A stretch of 64,000 bases of DNA from Thermoanaerobacterales bacterium UBA4877 (GCA_002399345.1 DHDL01000023.1:59208-123207); one strand, 5' to 3'. Positions 15,441-26,261 are shown, numbered from the stretch's first letter. Program-made: numbers and translations. The notes: generated from the letters alone by a model not told the origin.

Positions 15441-16367
15441 TCATGATTCAAACTTTTTATCTATATATTCATTTGCTGCCGTGGCTGCAATGGCACCGTC
15501 GGCTGCCGCCGTTATAACCTGCCTGAGTCTCTTGCTGCGGCAATCTCCGGCTGCATATACACCTTCTATTCCTGTCTCCATATCATCATTGGTTATGATA
15601 TATCCTTTTTTATCCATCTTTACCTTGCCCTTGAGCAAATCAGCCTTGGGTACTGTTCCTATAAAGACAAAGACCCCGTCCGTACGGTAATCGGTCAGTT
15701 TACCTGTCTTTACATTTTTAAGCACCACTTTTTCTACTATACCGTCTCCCTCTATTCTCTCCACAACACTGTCCCAGGCAAACTTAATCTTAGGATTGGC
15801 AAAGGCTTTTTCCTGATGAATGGGTGCAGCCCGTAGCTGGTCTCTTCTATGAATTACTGTAACCTTATCGGCAAATTTGGTAAGATATATTGCCTCTTTT
15901 ACAGCTGAATCACCTCCGCCAACCACCACAACCTCAAGATCGGTAAAGAAGTCGGCATCACATGTAGCACAGTATGACACACCTTTTCCGCGAAGTTCAT
16001 CCTCACCGGGGCATCCTATCTTTCTGGGCTGGGCACCGGTAGCAAATATTACTGTCTTTGTCTCATACTCGTTCTTCTTTGTCTTTATCTTTTTGATATC
16101 GGACTCAGCGTCAATATTAAGTACCTCATCAACAATAAATTTAGTTCCAAAAGAAGCCGCCTGCTCACGCATTCTTTCAACAATTTTGGGGCCAGTAGGT
16201 TCCTCCATCGAGCCAGGATAGTTTTCCAGCTCATCCGTGGTAGCGGCCTGTCCACCAAACTCCTTCATTTCTATCACCAATGTATTCATCTTGCCTCTTG
16301 AGGCATACAACGCTGCAGAGAGCCCTGCGGGTCCGCCACCGATTATAATACAATCATATTTCTCCAT
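15441..16367 (-). CDS. trxB: Thioredoxin reductase
   Basis: A 308-residue low-molecular-weight thioredoxin reductase. It shows the FAD motif GGGPAGLSAALYASR near the N-terminus, the redox-active CATCDADFF (about residues 135-143), the NADPH motif VVGGGDSAVKEA and the C-terminal GVYAAGDCRSKRLRQV. The start is ATG 16367, six bases after GGGGGAGG; a GTG two codons upstream overlaps the RBS spacing. It reduces thioredoxin with NADPH and leads the transketolase operon. Confidence 0.95.
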   Translation of the reverse strand: MEKYDCIIIGGGPAGLSAALYASRGKMNTLVIEMKEFGGQAATTDELENYPGSMEEPTGPKIVERMREQAASFGTKFIVDEVLNIDAESDIKKIKTKKNEYETKTVIFATGAQPRKIGCPGEDELRGKGVSYCATCDADFFTDLEVVVVGGGDSAVKEAIYLTKFADKVTVIHRRDQLRAAPIHQEKAFANPKIKFAWDSVVERIEGDGIVEKVVLKNVKTGKLTDYRTDGVFVFIGTVPKADLLKGKVKMDKKGYIITNDDMETGIEGVYAAGDCRSKRLRQVITAAADGAIAATAANEYIDKKFES

Positions 16368-16442
16368 TTGCACCCTCCCCCTCTATTAGATATAACTATG
16401 CTTTTGACTATTTAATAAAACACTTATATTATACCTTAACCT

Positions 16443-17279
16443 CTATATTTCCTCAAACCCTTCACCCATTATCTCATGGGCCTGGAATATAACAACAAAA
16501 GCAGTGGGGTCTATACCTCTAATAATCTCTTTAAACTGAGTTATTTCTTTTTTTTGTATTACGCAAAAGAGCACTTTCTTATCCTGGTTGGTATAAGCTC
16601 CCCTTCCATTAAACGACGTCACACCTCTCTCCATCTTTGACATAATCGCCGTTTCTATATCGTCACCATGACCGGATATCACATAGGCAGCCCTGTATTC
16701 ATTAGCACCCTCTTGTATCAGGTCTACTACCCATACGGCAATGGCATCGGACGCCAGTGCATACAGCGCAAGCTCTGCTGTAAATGCAAAACCCGCCATT
16801 ACTATGATTATTGTATCCAAAATCAAGAGCATGGTCCCCATAGACAGATGCGGAAAATAATGCTTTATTATAGCGGCCACGAGATCCGTACCTCCCGTGG
16901 TGGCATTACACCTAAATATAATTCCAAGTCCCACACCCATGAGCATCCCACCGTAAACTCCGGCTAAAAGATCATCATGGGTAAGAACAGGCAAGAAGGA
17001 CATAAGGTCTATGGTAATTCCTAAAAGAACAGTGGCATATAAGGTCTTTACACCAAAATGAGTGCCCAGAATAAAAATGGAAATAACAAACAAAGGAATA
17101 TTAAACGCCAGGGTCAAAACCCCGACAGGCCATCCGGTGCCGCTGTGCAAAACAATGGCCAGACCGTTTATACCACCCGGTGCAATATCATTGGGTGTAA
17201 GAAACATATTAAGAGACAGCGTCATGAACAGCACCCCAATTGTAACACCAATATAATCTTTTATTGTATCCTTGTTCAT
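16443..17279 (-). CDS. YitT family membrane protein (DUF2179 C-terminus)
   Basis: A 278-residue protein with five or so membrane segments (YitT membrane domain, residues 8-180; signatures LTPNDIAPGGINGLAIVLH and GGTDLVAAII) and a cytosolic DUF2179 domain (about 205-270). Its start codon overlaps the stop of the CsaB-TagA gene (ATGA), so it belongs to the DUF5693-CsaB-TagA operon. Function of the family is unknown; transport is plausible. Confidence 0.88.
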   Translation of the reverse strand: MNKDTIKDYIGVTIGVLFMTLSLNMFLTPNDIAPGGINGLAIVLHSGTGWPVGVLTLAFNIPLFVISIFILGTHFGVKTLYATVLLGITIDLMSFLPVLTHDDLLAGVYGGMLMGVGLGIIFRCNATTGGTDLVAAIIKHYFPHLSMGTMLLILDTIIIVMAGFAFTAELALYALASDAIAVWVVDLIQEGANEYRAAYVISGHGDDIETAIMSKMERGVTSFNGRGAYTNQDKKVLFCVIQKKEITQFKEIIRGIDPTAFVVIFQAHEIMGEGFEEI

Positions 17280-19090
17280 TTCCTACTAATCATCTTCTCT
17301 CTTAATACTGTAATCATAAAAGCAGGAAGATTAAGCATCCTTTTAAATCTCCGCGGTTCCTTGATTAGACGATACAGCCACTCCAGACCCAACCGCTGAA
17401 ATGTCGCCGGAGCACGCTTTACCGTACCGGCCAGTACATCAAAGCTTCCCCCTACTCCCATAATAACCTTAGCTTTAATGTCGGTATGCTCATGAATCCA
17501 TATTTCCTGCTTGGGAGCTCCAAGACCCACAAACAAAAAATCTACATATCCACTATTTATATCCTCTATAATGTGTTTCTCTTCTTCATTGTCAAAATAG
17601 CCGTCATGTGTCCCGACAAACTTAATGTTGCCATATTTAGATACAGCTTCTTCCGCCGCCTTGCCGGCAATCCCCGGTTTTCCGCCCAAGAAATATATCC
17701 TGTGACCATACCGCGGTGCACTTTTGCAGATATAATTTAAAAGATCTACACCCGCAACCCTCTCCTTTATTTTGTAGCCATAAATCTTTGCTGCCATAAC
17801 GACACCTATACCGTCGGGGACATTCAGATCGGATGAATTTAAAATATTTTTGAGACCACTGTCTTTGTGGGCCAACATGATGATTTCTGCATTGGGGGTA
17901 TAAACCACATGGCGCCCCCCATCCTGCACGAAATTAAACACCCTGCTATAAGCATCCTTCATGGTGACATTGTCTACCCTCACTCCCAGTACCCCTGATT
18001 CCGGTTTCTCTGTGCCGTAAATAAGTGATAAAGCTAATTTCCCATTTTCTGCAGCCTTTTGCCTTAATTTTTCGGTTCTGTCCTCTATTTCTTTTATCGC
18101 TTTATCCCTTTTTGTCCATAACCCTTCGGCATAGTCTGCTATCTGCTCGGCGGTAACACTTCTAACATTGCCCACAGGCATAAGACCTATATCCTTTAAA
18201 AATCCGTCAATCTTGGGATCATAGGAAATTCCCTCCACTGGGCAACCTACCAATGCTCCGAATATAAGAGAATGAAGCCTCATACCGATCACCATTTTGC
18301 AAAGTGAAACTATGCCCAGCATATCCTCCGGATTATACACCCTGCGCAATATATGCTTTGGGCACTTCATAAAATCGGCTATTGCATTGCATTCTTCTAT
18401 ATCGGACTGATGAAACGGGCAAAATACTATCTCCGTTCCCGTATTCTGATAAATAATATCCAGAGCCTTTGCCATCTCAACCCTAAAAAGTTCATTATTG
18501 TACCAGTTCCGTACGGACACCAATATAAAATTATCGGATATGCCTTCGCTTTCAAGAAGCATCTTTGCGCCGGTCTGCTCAGGCTTTTTAAGACAAAATA
18601 CAGGATCCGCGGTTACATGGATATTATTCTCTATGCCCATACTCTTCAAGAGTTCCTGGGAAGAGTTATCCCTCAATGTAATCAAATTTACCTTCTTTAA
18701 TATAAAGGATACCATCTTAATATCTGTTTTATTAGTAAGGGGTCCGATTCCCTGGCCATATACCATTACTTTTTTCCTGAAAACTATCCCCATAAACAGA
18801 ATGGCAAGATAGTAAAACAGGCTGGCCCTGCTGGTTACATCCTGAAGCAGGCTTCCTCCGCCGCTTATAAGGAGGTCGCAGGTGCGCACCGCCTTAAGCA
18901 CATCAAAAAAACCGGTCCGTTTCACTGATTTTACCCCGTATCGTTTTTCCGTTACTTCGGGATTCTCCGAAAGAACCGTTATTTGCAGGTCTTTATCAGA
19001 GTTCTTTAGCGTATTAACTATAGAAAGCAGTACTGCCTCGTCTCCCAGGTTGTCAAAACCATAATAGCCGGATATAAGAACACTTTTCAA
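17276..19090 (-). CDS. CsaB pyruvyltransferase fused to TagA/WecG glycosyltransferase
   Basis: A 604-residue two-domain protein. Residues 1-330 are a polysaccharide pyruvyltransferase of the CsaB type (ISGYYGFDNLGDEA at the N-terminus, ISGGGSLLQDVTS, YGQGIGPL, MRLHSLIFGA). Residues 355-600 are a WecG/TagA/CpsF-family transferase (VYTPNAEIIMLA, PDGIGVV, FLGGKPGIA, GLGAPKQEIWI). CsaB adds pyruvate ketals to cell-wall polymers that anchor S-layer proteins; TagA-type enzymes add N-acetylmannosamine to lipid-linked GlcNAc. The start is TTG 19090, overlapping the DUF5693 stop as TTGA; an ATG five codons earlier is an alternative. The fusion implies consecutive steps of one polymer. Confidence 0.88.
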   Translation of the reverse strand: MKSVLISGYYGFDNLGDEAVLLSIVNTLKNSDKDLQITVLSENPEVTEKRYGVKSVKRTGFFDVLKAVRTCDLLISGGGSLLQDVTSRASLFYYLAILFMGIVFRKKVMVYGQGIGPLTNKTDIKMVSFILKKVNLITLRDNSSQELLKSMGIENNIHVTADPVFCLKKPEQTGAKMLLESEGISDNFILVSVRNWYNNELFRVEMAKALDIIYQNTGTEIVFCPFHQSDIEECNAIADFMKCPKHILRRVYNPEDMLGIVSLCKMVIGMRLHSLIFGALVGCPVEGISYDPKIDGFLKDIGLMPVGNVRSVTAEQIADYAEGLWTKRDKAIKEIEDRTEKLRQKAAENGKLALSLIYGTEKPESGVLGVRVDNVTMKDAYSRVFNFVQDGGRHVVYTPNAEIIMLAHKDSGLKNILNSSDLNVPDGIGVVMAAKIYGYKIKERVAGVDLLNYICKSAPRYGHRIYFLGGKPGIAGKAAEEAVSKYGNIKFVGTHDGYFDNEEEKHIIEDINSGYVDFLFVGLGAPKQEIWIHEHTDIKAKVIMGVGGSFDVLAGTVKRAPATFQRLGLEWLYRLIKEPRRFKRMLNLPAFMITVLREKMISRK

Positions 19091-21072
19091 GCGTCTACAC
19101 CCCATTTCTTCTTGATTAAACCAAGGAAATATTTAAATATTGCAAAGTAAATGAAGCCTACAGCTATTCCCAAAATTATTCCATATACCGTTCTGAGTAT
19201 GGATATACCGAGTGGTGCCCGGAGGTGACTGAATGTATTTACCAAAGAAAGCTGCCCTATTGAGGCGAACAAACCCCACACCAGCCTCCATCCTTTTCTA
19301 AATCCGTAATATACGAAACTAAGCATAAGAATGAGAGCCGGATAACCTATGAGAAACTCCTTCTCACGCGGCCGGGCCACCAAAACATGTTCAAGAATAG
19401 AACGCAGCTTAAGTTCCACGCTGCTAACACCCATGGCAGGGTTATTGCCTGTCCGGGAAAGATATACAAACACCACGACAAAAGCTATGGCCAAAACAAC
19501 AACATACCATATTTTGACATTAAGTTTAAGCACGTAGACTACTCTGTCCTTAATACTTAAGTCTTGCCTAAAATACCGTACAAAATACAAAATCAAGAAA
19601 TAAAGCAACGGACCTATAAAAGACAGTTTAACCCCTCTGAAATAATCCAGCTTCAATAGATATTTGCTGTCTGCCATAATAGCAGCTATGTACAATGCAC
19701 CCGCAGCCGATATAAGCGATGCCTTTAAGAAATTCTTCAAAGTGTAACTGATAAATGAGCCTCGTTTTTCTTCACATACCTTCATTACATACGCAATAGC
19801 TAATGCAGGAAATACTACGGAGGAGACCAGGGCCAAAGCTTTAATGCCCAAATCGAAAAATTTGCTGTAGAGTGTCCCGAAGGTTATAACAGCTCCTAAC
19901 GCCATCAGGCTATAAGCTGCTTTACCTGTTAGAGACACAAGGGTATTTAAAAGCATAATGCTGCCGGCAACTACGCCCAAACCTATTATAGCCTGAAGGA
20001 TCCACGGAGTATGCAACTCACTCATCGGCACTATTTCACCAAGATCCTCACCTATATCATTCATATATCCCTTAAATAAATCAATGGTACCGCCATAAAA
20101 CCGCACGTTGAATGCGGCTGTCTTATACGTCCTTATTTCCGGACGTACATATACCATCCTTACATTTCTGTCTAAAACAGCACGGTACCACTTGTCCGCT
20201 ATCTCCGTCTTATCATATGCAGCCATTTCCCTGCCCGACAGACTGAAAAGCTTAAACGCCTTATAATCCGTCTGCTTGGCAAACATATTCATACCTTCCT
20301 GGGTCTCATAATTCCTGTCTACCGGTAGTTCAATAATACCTGTGGTTATGCCCTCTTCTTTAAATCTCTCAGCCGCATAATCTATCTTATCTTCATTACC
20401 CAGTACCTCATCCCGGCCGAAGACCACCTGGTCTATGTTATACTTTTGGATCATGTCCATATAGTCATCAATACCGGAGTCATTGAGATTATTATAATTT
20501 TCTATCCTGGCTACCGGTATCAAGCCTGCAGACTTTACCATATCAAAGTCCGCGGTGTCAAAACCCAGGCCGTTGATCTCCACTTCCTGCAAAGGTTTAT
20601 TAAACGCAAAAACAGAAAGACCGCCTGAGGCATCGTATATGACATCCTTGTATCTCTTGGCCAGCCCTTCTGAAAGAAACCCGGCCGTATCCTTGTCCTC
20701 AGTTATTACCACAACGGAATTAGGCAAAAATCCATCTGCTTTTTTCAAAACATCTTTCAATGCGGCATTATCCGAGGTCATACCCATTGCCGATGCGTCG
20801 GATAAGCTCATATATGAAGCCTTGCCTTTGTCCTGCAATTTCTTCAGATTAACCTCATTAACCGATATCGAGTTCATTCCTTTATTTTTATAATCCTTAA
20901 GGATATTTTTCACATTCATATTGCCATAATCAGCTAAATCACTTAAAGCATCCAGATCTCCGGTTATCTCTATATTTTTATAACCATTCTCTACCTTGTA
21001 CCTATCGTATCCTGCAAATAGTGCTGCGATGCATGATATGATCATTATCCATATAAATAACTTGTTTTTCAT
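19087..21072 (-). CDS. DUF5693 family membrane protein
   Basis: A 661-residue protein with an N-terminal membrane anchor, an extracellular domain (about residues 30-340, with SVNEVNLKKL, VVITEDKD and VYVRPEIRTYKTAAF) and at least eight C-terminal membrane helices. It heads the operon with CsaB-TagA and YitT. The family is known mostly for lying beside csaB in Clostridia, so a role in export or polymerisation of the pyruvylated wall polymer is likely (inference). The next gene's start overlaps its stop. Confidence 0.82.
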   Translation of the reverse strand: MKNKLFIWIMIISCIAALFAGYDRYKVENGYKNIEITGDLDALSDLADYGNMNVKNILKDYKNKGMNSISVNEVNLKKLQDKGKASYMSLSDASAMGMTSDNAALKDVLKKADGFLPNSVVVITEDKDTAGFLSEGLAKRYKDVIYDASGGLSVFAFNKPLQEVEINGLGFDTADFDMVKSAGLIPVARIENYNNLNDSGIDDYMDMIQKYNIDQVVFGRDEVLGNEDKIDYAAERFKEEGITTGIIELPVDRNYETQEGMNMFAKQTDYKAFKLFSLSGREMAAYDKTEIADKWYRAVLDRNVRMVYVRPEIRTYKTAAFNVRFYGGTIDLFKGYMNDIGEDLGEIVPMSELHTPWILQAIIGLGVVAGSIMLLNTLVSLTGKAAYSLMALGAVITFGTLYSKFFDLGIKALALVSSVVFPALAIAYVMKVCEEKRGSFISYTLKNFLKASLISAAGALYIAAIMADSKYLLKLDYFRGVKLSFIGPLLYFLILYFVRYFRQDLSIKDRVVYVLKLNVKIWYVVVLAIAFVVVFVYLSRTGNNPAMGVSSVELKLRSILEHVLVARPREKEFLIGYPALILMLSFVYYGFRKGWRLVWGLFASIGQLSLVNTFSHLRAPLGISILRTVYGIILGIAVGFIYFAIFKYFLGLIKKKWGVDA

Positions 21073-21155
21073 CGGTTCATCTCCTTAAGCAAAATATTAC
21101 ATAAGCTAAGTATATTATATATCAATCTGCCTTTCAAGTTAATTAAACGTAACGA

Positions 21156-21184
21156 AAATAGCTGCACCTAAGGTGCAGCTATTT
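21156..21184. terminator. Hairpin after ppsA, near-perfect palindrome
   Basis: AAATAGCTGCACCT (21156-21169) and AGGTGCAGCTATTT (21171-21184) form a long stem. On the minus strand it follows the ppsA stop by about 35 bases and ends in TATTTT. Confidence 0.75.
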
Positions 21185-21218
21185 AATAAATTATATTAAG
21201 TTATTCGGATTTTATTTA

Positions 21219-23576
21219 TTACAGTTCTTTATTTTCTATTCTTGCCTTCTTGAGAAGGATTCTCTGCTCAGCTGAAGCAACCAACCTGCGTGTATAGGTA
21301 ATCGTGTCCGGGTTAACGCTCATGCTGTCTATACCTTGTTGAACCAAAAACTCGGCAAATTCCGGATACTGCGAGGGAGCCTGCCCGCATATGGATATTG
21401 TCTTTCCATATTTGTGTGTGGCTTTGATTAATATTGTAATGGCCTTCTTTACCGCCGCATTCCTTTCGTCAAAATAGCCCATATTGCTGAGTATGCCAGA
21501 GTCTCTGTCTGCTCCCATTATAAGCTGCGTAAGATCATTGCTGCCTATGCTAAAACCGTCTACCATTTGTGCAAACTCTTCTGCTTCAAACACCACCGAA
21601 GGGACCTCCGCCATTATCCACAATTTAAAGTTATTGCTTTGTGCCAGCCCTTCGGATGCCATTATGTCCTTAACCTTCTTAAGTTCCCATGTGGTTCTGA
21701 CAAAGGGGAGCATAGCCCAAACATTTGTCAGGCCATATTCATCCCTTACTTTTTTGAGTGCTCTGCATTCCAGCCTGAAACCCTGTTCATATTCGGGAGA
21801 TATGTAGCGGGATACACCCCTCCACCCGATCATTGGATTATTTTCTATCGGCTCCACTTCATCTCCACCTTTTAATCCTCTGAATTCATTGGTCCTGAAA
21901 TCACTGAATCTCACTACAATGGGCTTTGGATATATCGGCTGGGCGACCTTGGTTATTCCTTCCGCCATCTTATCGATAAGTATTTGGCCTTGATTTGTTT
22001 TAACCAAATACATGGGATGGATCCCTATCATGTTAGTAAATATAAACTCCGTTCTCATAAGCCCTATCCCGTCAAAAGGCAGATCCTTATATTTATTTAT
22101 GATGGAAGGCTCACCCAGATTCATATAGATTTTGGTAGCCGTAACGGGGGCAAGCTGATACGCTAACTTATTTAATGCGGTGGTGTCAAGGTTTGATTTG
22201 CCCTCTCCCTCCATGCTCTCTTTTTCATCACTCATTACTTCGCCTTCATACACGATTCCCCGCGTTGCATCTATTGTTATCTTCATTCCGTCTTTAAGAA
22301 TATGCGTAGCCTTTTTAGTCCCAACTATGCATGGTATCCCCAGTTCTCGCGAGACGATGGCCGCATGACATGTTCTCCCTCCTTCATCGGTGACCACCGC
22401 GCACGCTTTTTTCATGGCTGGCACCATGTCCGGATTGGTCATCACCGTTACCAATACGTCCCCGTCCTTTATTTTTGAGAGCTCGCTGACATCCGAGATA
22501 CTCCGTACATTGCCGCTTATTATTCCCGGTGAGGCCGACAACCCTTTGGCAAGTACCTTAAGCTCCTTTTTCTCTGTACATTTCAATGTGGTTATAGGCC
22601 TGGCCTGTAGTATATACAGACTCTTTGTATCCTTATCAAATCCCCATTCAATGTCCTCGCAGGATCCATAAAGTTTTTCAATCTTCAAGCCGTAATCCGC
22701 CAGCTCATTTATCTCCTGCTCAGTAAGACACTGCTTATTTACAAAATCGTTTCCAAGGAAATCGGAAACCCTTACCTCTACTATTCCGCTTTCTTTTTCA
22801 TTATCAACTATCATTACGTTCTTTTCAGATATATGCTTTTCTATTACTTTTTTATTGGTCTTATCAAGAATATACTCATCAGGTGTAACCGTTCCCGAAA
22901 CTATCGCTTCGCCCAGCCCCCAACTAGCGTTAATCATTAATTGATTGGTATCGTTTGTTATGGGATTTGCCGTAAACATTACGCCGGATTTTTCACTGTT
23001 GACCATCAGCTGAATAACAGCACTTAATGAAACCTGGAAATGATCAAATTTTTGCCTTTCCCTATAGTAAATTGCCCTCGCAGTCCAAAGAGATGCCCAG
23101 CATTTTTTAGTGTATTTCAACACTTCGTCTATCTTGGCCACATGAAGATATGTATCCTGCTGGCCAGCAAAAGAGGCTTCGGGTAAATCTTCAGCTGTAG
23201 CCGAACTTCTTACGGCAACATATGGATTTTTAATTCCTGTCTTTTTACTAAATTCCTTATATGCACCCTCTATTTCTTCTTTTATTTCTTCTATCATGGG
23301 TGCATCATTGATAATATCCCTTATCTCAGCACTCCTCTTTTGTAATTCCTCAGAGTCTTCCACATCTAATTTATCAATTTTATTTTTAATTTTATCTCCC
23401 AATCCCGCCTTTGATATAAAGTCCTTATAGGCCTGCGCCGTTATGCAAAATCCGGGCGGTACACTTATACCAGCTTGTGTTAATTCTCCTAAATTTGCAC
23501 CCTTACCGCCTACTATTGATACATCATTTTTATCAATTTCATCAAACCATTTTATGTATTTGTGTTTATATGACAT
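21219..23576 (-). CDS. ppsA: Phosphoenolpyruvate synthase
   Basis: A 785-residue PEP synthase (pyruvate, water dikinase). It contains the ATP-grasp N-domain (VGGKGANLGELTQAGISVPPGFC, RSSATAEDLPEASFAGQQDT), the phosphohistidine domain (DEGGRTCHAAIVSRELGIPCIVGT, about residues 390-415) and the PEP-binding barrel (GLMRTEF; GSNDLTQL; CGQAPSQ near the C-terminus). It makes PEP from pyruvate for gluconeogenesis. The operon is monocistronic with its own terminator. One GGCCWGGCC copy falls at QARPIT, not in the usual GLA frame. Confidence 0.95.
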   Translation of the reverse strand: MSYKHKYIKWFDEIDKNDVSIVGGKGANLGELTQAGISVPPGFCITAQAYKDFISKAGLGDKIKNKIDKLDVEDSEELQKRSAEIRDIINDAPMIEEIKEEIEGAYKEFSKKTGIKNPYVAVRSSATAEDLPEASFAGQQDTYLHVAKIDEVLKYTKKCWASLWTARAIYYRERQKFDHFQVSLSAVIQLMVNSEKSGVMFTANPITNDTNQLMINASWGLGEAIVSGTVTPDEYILDKTNKKVIEKHISEKNVMIVDNEKESGIVEVRVSDFLGNDFVNKQCLTEQEINELADYGLKIEKLYGSCEDIEWGFDKDTKSLYILQARPITTLKCTEKKELKVLAKGLSASPGIISGNVRSISDVSELSKIKDGDVLVTVMTNPDMVPAMKKACAVVTDEGGRTCHAAIVSRELGIPCIVGTKKATHILKDGMKITIDATRGIVYEGEVMSDEKESMEGEGKSNLDTTALNKLAYQLAPVTATKIYMNLGEPSIINKYKDLPFDGIGLMRTEFIFTNMIGIHPMYLVKTNQGQILIDKMAEGITKVAQPIYPKPIVVRFSDFRTNEFRGLKGGDEVEPIENNPMIGWRGVSRYISPEYEQGFRLECRALKKVRDEYGLTNVWAMLPFVRTTWELKKVKDIMASEGLAQSNNFKLWIMAEVPSVVFEAEEFAQMVDGFSIGSNDLTQLIMGADRDSGILSNMGYFDERNAAVKKAITILIKATHKYGKTISICGQAPSQYPEFAEFLVQQGIDSMSVNPDTITYTRRLVASAEQRILLKKARIENKEL

Positions 23577-23724
23577 ATTAATACCCCCTTGGCTTTAATA
23601 TTTATATATATAATAGCACATTCACATTAATATGTCATACAATCTAAAAAAATACTTAAATCAATATATTATTTGCTAAACTATTGTAGTAATGTGACAT
23701 ACTATTTTCCGGTTTGCCTAATAA

Positions 23725-23750
23725 AAAAAATAGCCGCATCTAATGCGGCT
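23725..23750 (-). terminator. Terminator after the secreted-protein gene
   Basis: On the minus strand AGCCGCAT-tag-ATGCGGCT is followed by ATTTTTTTT. It begins seven bases after the stop at 23757. Confidence 0.88.
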
Positions 23751-23756
23751 TATAGT

Positions 23757-24215
23757 TTACTTCGTATATTGACCCCTTACCATAAATACTGCCGTAGTCC
23801 CGGCTTTTACGCTCCTGCCATCAGATCGGGGCGCAATAAGCAGATGGTTTGAAGGCATTTGCGCACCGTTTAACAGATCCTTACCTCCGGTGACATCTGA
23901 AAGCCCGTTAGAAGTCGGTGAATTTATCGTAGCTTTTCCTGCTCTGAGTATTATCTCAGTACCCTGTTTAAGTGTGATAGTATCGCCGCTTTTAAGGTCG
24001 ACAACCTTAAAAGCTTCTCCTGAACCCTGGCTACCACCGTTAGATATAAGACCGTCAACATAATCTTTTATCTGACTTAAGGCCTTATCCACATAACTTT
24101 TCGTTACAACCGGATCATTCTCAGATCCTGGGTTGGGATTGGCTGCAAAAGCCACCCCAACAACTAAAGACAAGGATAACAATACCCCTACTAATATAAG
24201 TAAACTCTTTTTCAT
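23757..24215 (-). CDS. Secreted protein coupled to a chemoreceptor
   Basis: A 152-residue exported protein: signal peptide ([23 protein letters not shown], cleavage near residue 24), a short helical linker with [21 protein letters not shown], a Gly/Ser hinge, and a beta-rich domain ([27 protein letters not shown]...AVFMVRGQY). I have no function for it, though the [17 protein letters not shown] domain recurs in Firmicutes surface proteins. Its ATG overlaps the chemoreceptor's stop codon (ATGA), so the two are made together and the secreted protein may bind the receptor's sensor domain or its ligand. Confidence 0.75.
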   Translation of the reverse strand: MKKSLLILVGVLLSLSLVVGVAFAANPNPGSENDPVVTKSYVDKALSQIKDYVDGLISNGGSQGSGEAFKVVDLKSGDTITLKQGTEIILRAGKATINSPTSNGLSDVTGGKDLLNGAQMPSNHLLIAPRSDGRSVKAGTTAVFMVRGQYTK

Positions 24216-26239
24216 TTTCCTGCCCCCAATGCTTTAATTTTAAATTCAGCTATGGCTTCATTCAACCTGTCTGCCGTTGCAGATAGATCCTCTGCCGTAG
24301 CTCCCAGCTCTTCCATTGTAGCCGACTGTTCTTCTATGGCCGACGATATTCCACTTATTTTATCTACCTCGCTATTTATACTTTCGGTAGCGGCAGATAT
24401 AGCGGCAGTAAGCTCTGCAACGGCAGAGCTCTGATCCTGTACTGCAGTGTCTATACTATATAAAGAAGTTCCTATGCCCTCCATGGCTTCCATTATATCC
24501 GAGATACTGCTTCGTGCGGTCCCAGCTTCAGATACGGAATTGCCTACAGCTCTTACCGTGCTCGCCATATTGTCCGTGACCTCCGACGCCATCACGCCTA
24601 CTTCTTTTATCAGGTTCTCAATATTCACCGTAGCATCCCTGGACTCGCCCGCCAGTTTTCTTATTTCATCGGCAACCACGGCAAATCCTCTGCCCGAGTC
24701 TCCCGCCCTGGCCGCTTCTATGGCGGCATTTAAAGACAGCAGGTTTGTCTGGTCGGCTATATCGGCTATAGTACCAGTGAAACCTGTGATCTCCTTCATT
24801 ACATCCATCAGCTTATTTATAGATGCCGATGTCGTGTCAACCGATTGTTTTATATTACCGACCTTACTTATTATATCCTCCAGCACACTTATGGCATTTT
24901 TAGCCTTTTCTTCTCCCTGAACACCGTTTTGGAGGGCTTGCTGTGTACCGGTTGCAACCTCATGTATACCGGATGACACACAGTCGGTTAAATCTTTAGA
25001 CTGAACAATGCTCCTCGCATTAGCTATGGATGAAGAAGATACGCTCTCGGCCTGGCCGGCTATTTCCTGTACTGTAGCACTTGCTTGCTGCCCTGCTGCG
25101 GCCAGACCTTCCGAAGTAGCCGTGACGGCACCTGCCGCATCTTTAACCCGGCCCACCAGCATTTCTATTTTATCCATCATCTGATTAAAACTGCCGGCCA
25201 AAGCCCCGAATTCATCCCTCGAATTCATATCTGCTCTTACCGTCATATCCCCCTCAGCAGCTTTTCCCATGGCATCCTTTACCAAATTAACTTTATCAGA
25301 TAGCTTCTTTGCCACAAAGTAAGCTACAATAAATGACAGTATAGAAAACCCGGTTATGCTTAGTAATGTGACCTGCATGATATGCCTGCTCGAGGCTGTG
25401 AAATCAGTAAGCGGAATGCCGCCTGCTATAATCCAATCCATCATGGGAACCTTATCATGGAAGACAACCATTCGCTGCCCGTCTACCTCCTCGTCGGAAT
25501 GGCCGTCCTTATCGCTTAATTTCTTAAAAAGCGAGCCATCCATCGGCTTGGATATCCGAGTTTCATCATTATGATACAATATCATGCCTTTCTTGTCCAC
25601 CATGGAGATAAAACCGCTACCCACCTTCAACTTGTCCAATTGCACAGTAAAGTGTTTAAGCTTAAATGCAGCCGCTGCAACCCCTATGCAGCGCCCGCTG
25701 CCGTCTTTAACAGGCGCCGACATGGTTATTGTAGGAATAGTTTTCCCACCACTGCGATAAGAGGCGGGAGAAGATATATCATAGTCAGACCCGTTCATTA
25801 TATTTCTGAAATATGACTCTCTGTTCATGCTTTTACCTATACTTTTCCCGCCCAAAGAATCAGCAGCTACCTTACCGTCACTTTCTATCAAAGCTACGCT
25901 TATAATATTACTGTCCGATCCACCAATAAAATCCTTGAATGACGTATTAACTTTTTCTATGTATTTTGCTTTTGCAGCCTCATCCTCCGAATTACAGGCC
26001 GCAATATATTTCTCGACCTCACTATTTCCCGCAGTGCCGACAAGCATGGATTTTATGTTAATAAAATCATTTTCAATCATATTCTTTATACCGCCCACTG
26101 CGGCGTTTGCCGTATCCACTTTTGCCTGATAAAGATTGTTATATGATATTTTATATGCCGTTCCGCCCAAAATTATCAGAGGTACTATAGAGAGTAATAG
26201 AAACCATGTGATAAGCCTAATCTTTAAACTGCTATTCAA
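24212..26239 (-). CDS. Methyl-accepting chemotaxis protein, dCache sensor
   Basis: A 675-residue chemoreceptor. Membrane helix 1 (about residues 8-28) and helix 2 (about 283-308) flank an extracellular dCache-like sensor ([44 protein letters not shown]). A HAMP domain (about 309-362) and the cytoplasmic signalling hairpin follow, with the tip [20 protein letters not shown] near residues 497-516. It should bind small organic ligands such as amino acids or carboxylates (family knowledge) and signal through CheW/CheA. No che genes are nearby. It starts with TTG 26239, about nine bases after GAGGCG. Confidence 0.92.
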   Translation of the reverse strand: MNSSLKIRLITWFLLLSIVPLIILGGTAYKISYNNLYQAKVDTANAAVGGIKNMIENDFINIKSMLVGTAGNSEVEKYIAACNSEDEAAKAKYIEKVNTSFKDFIGGSDSNIISVALIESDGKVAADSLGGKSIGKSMNRESYFRNIMNGSDYDISSPASYRSGGKTIPTITMSAPVKDGSGRCIGVAAAAFKLKHFTVQLDKLKVGSGFISMVDKKGMILYHNDETRISKPMDGSLFKKLSDKDGHSDEEVDGQRMVVFHDKVPMMDWIIAGGIPLTDFTASSRHIMQVTLLSITGFSILSFIVAYFVAKKLSDKVNLVKDAMGKAAEGDMTVRADMNSRDEFGALAGSFNQMMDKIEMLVGRVKDAAGAVTATSEGLAAAGQQASATVQEIAGQAESVSSSSIANARSIVQSKDLTDCVSSGIHEVATGTQQALQNGVQGEEKAKNAISVLEDIISKVGNIKQSVDTTSASINKLMDVMKEITGFTGTIADIADQTNLLSLNAAIEAARAGDSGRGFAVVADEIRKLAGESRDATVNIENLIKEVGVMASEVTDNMASTVRAVGNSVSEAGTARSSISDIMEAMEGIGTSLYSIDTAVQDQSSAVAELTAAISAATESINSEVDKISGISSAIEEQSATMEELGATAEDLSATADRLNEAIAEFKIKALGAGK

Positions 26240-26261
26240 TTTTCATCGCCTCTTCTGTATA

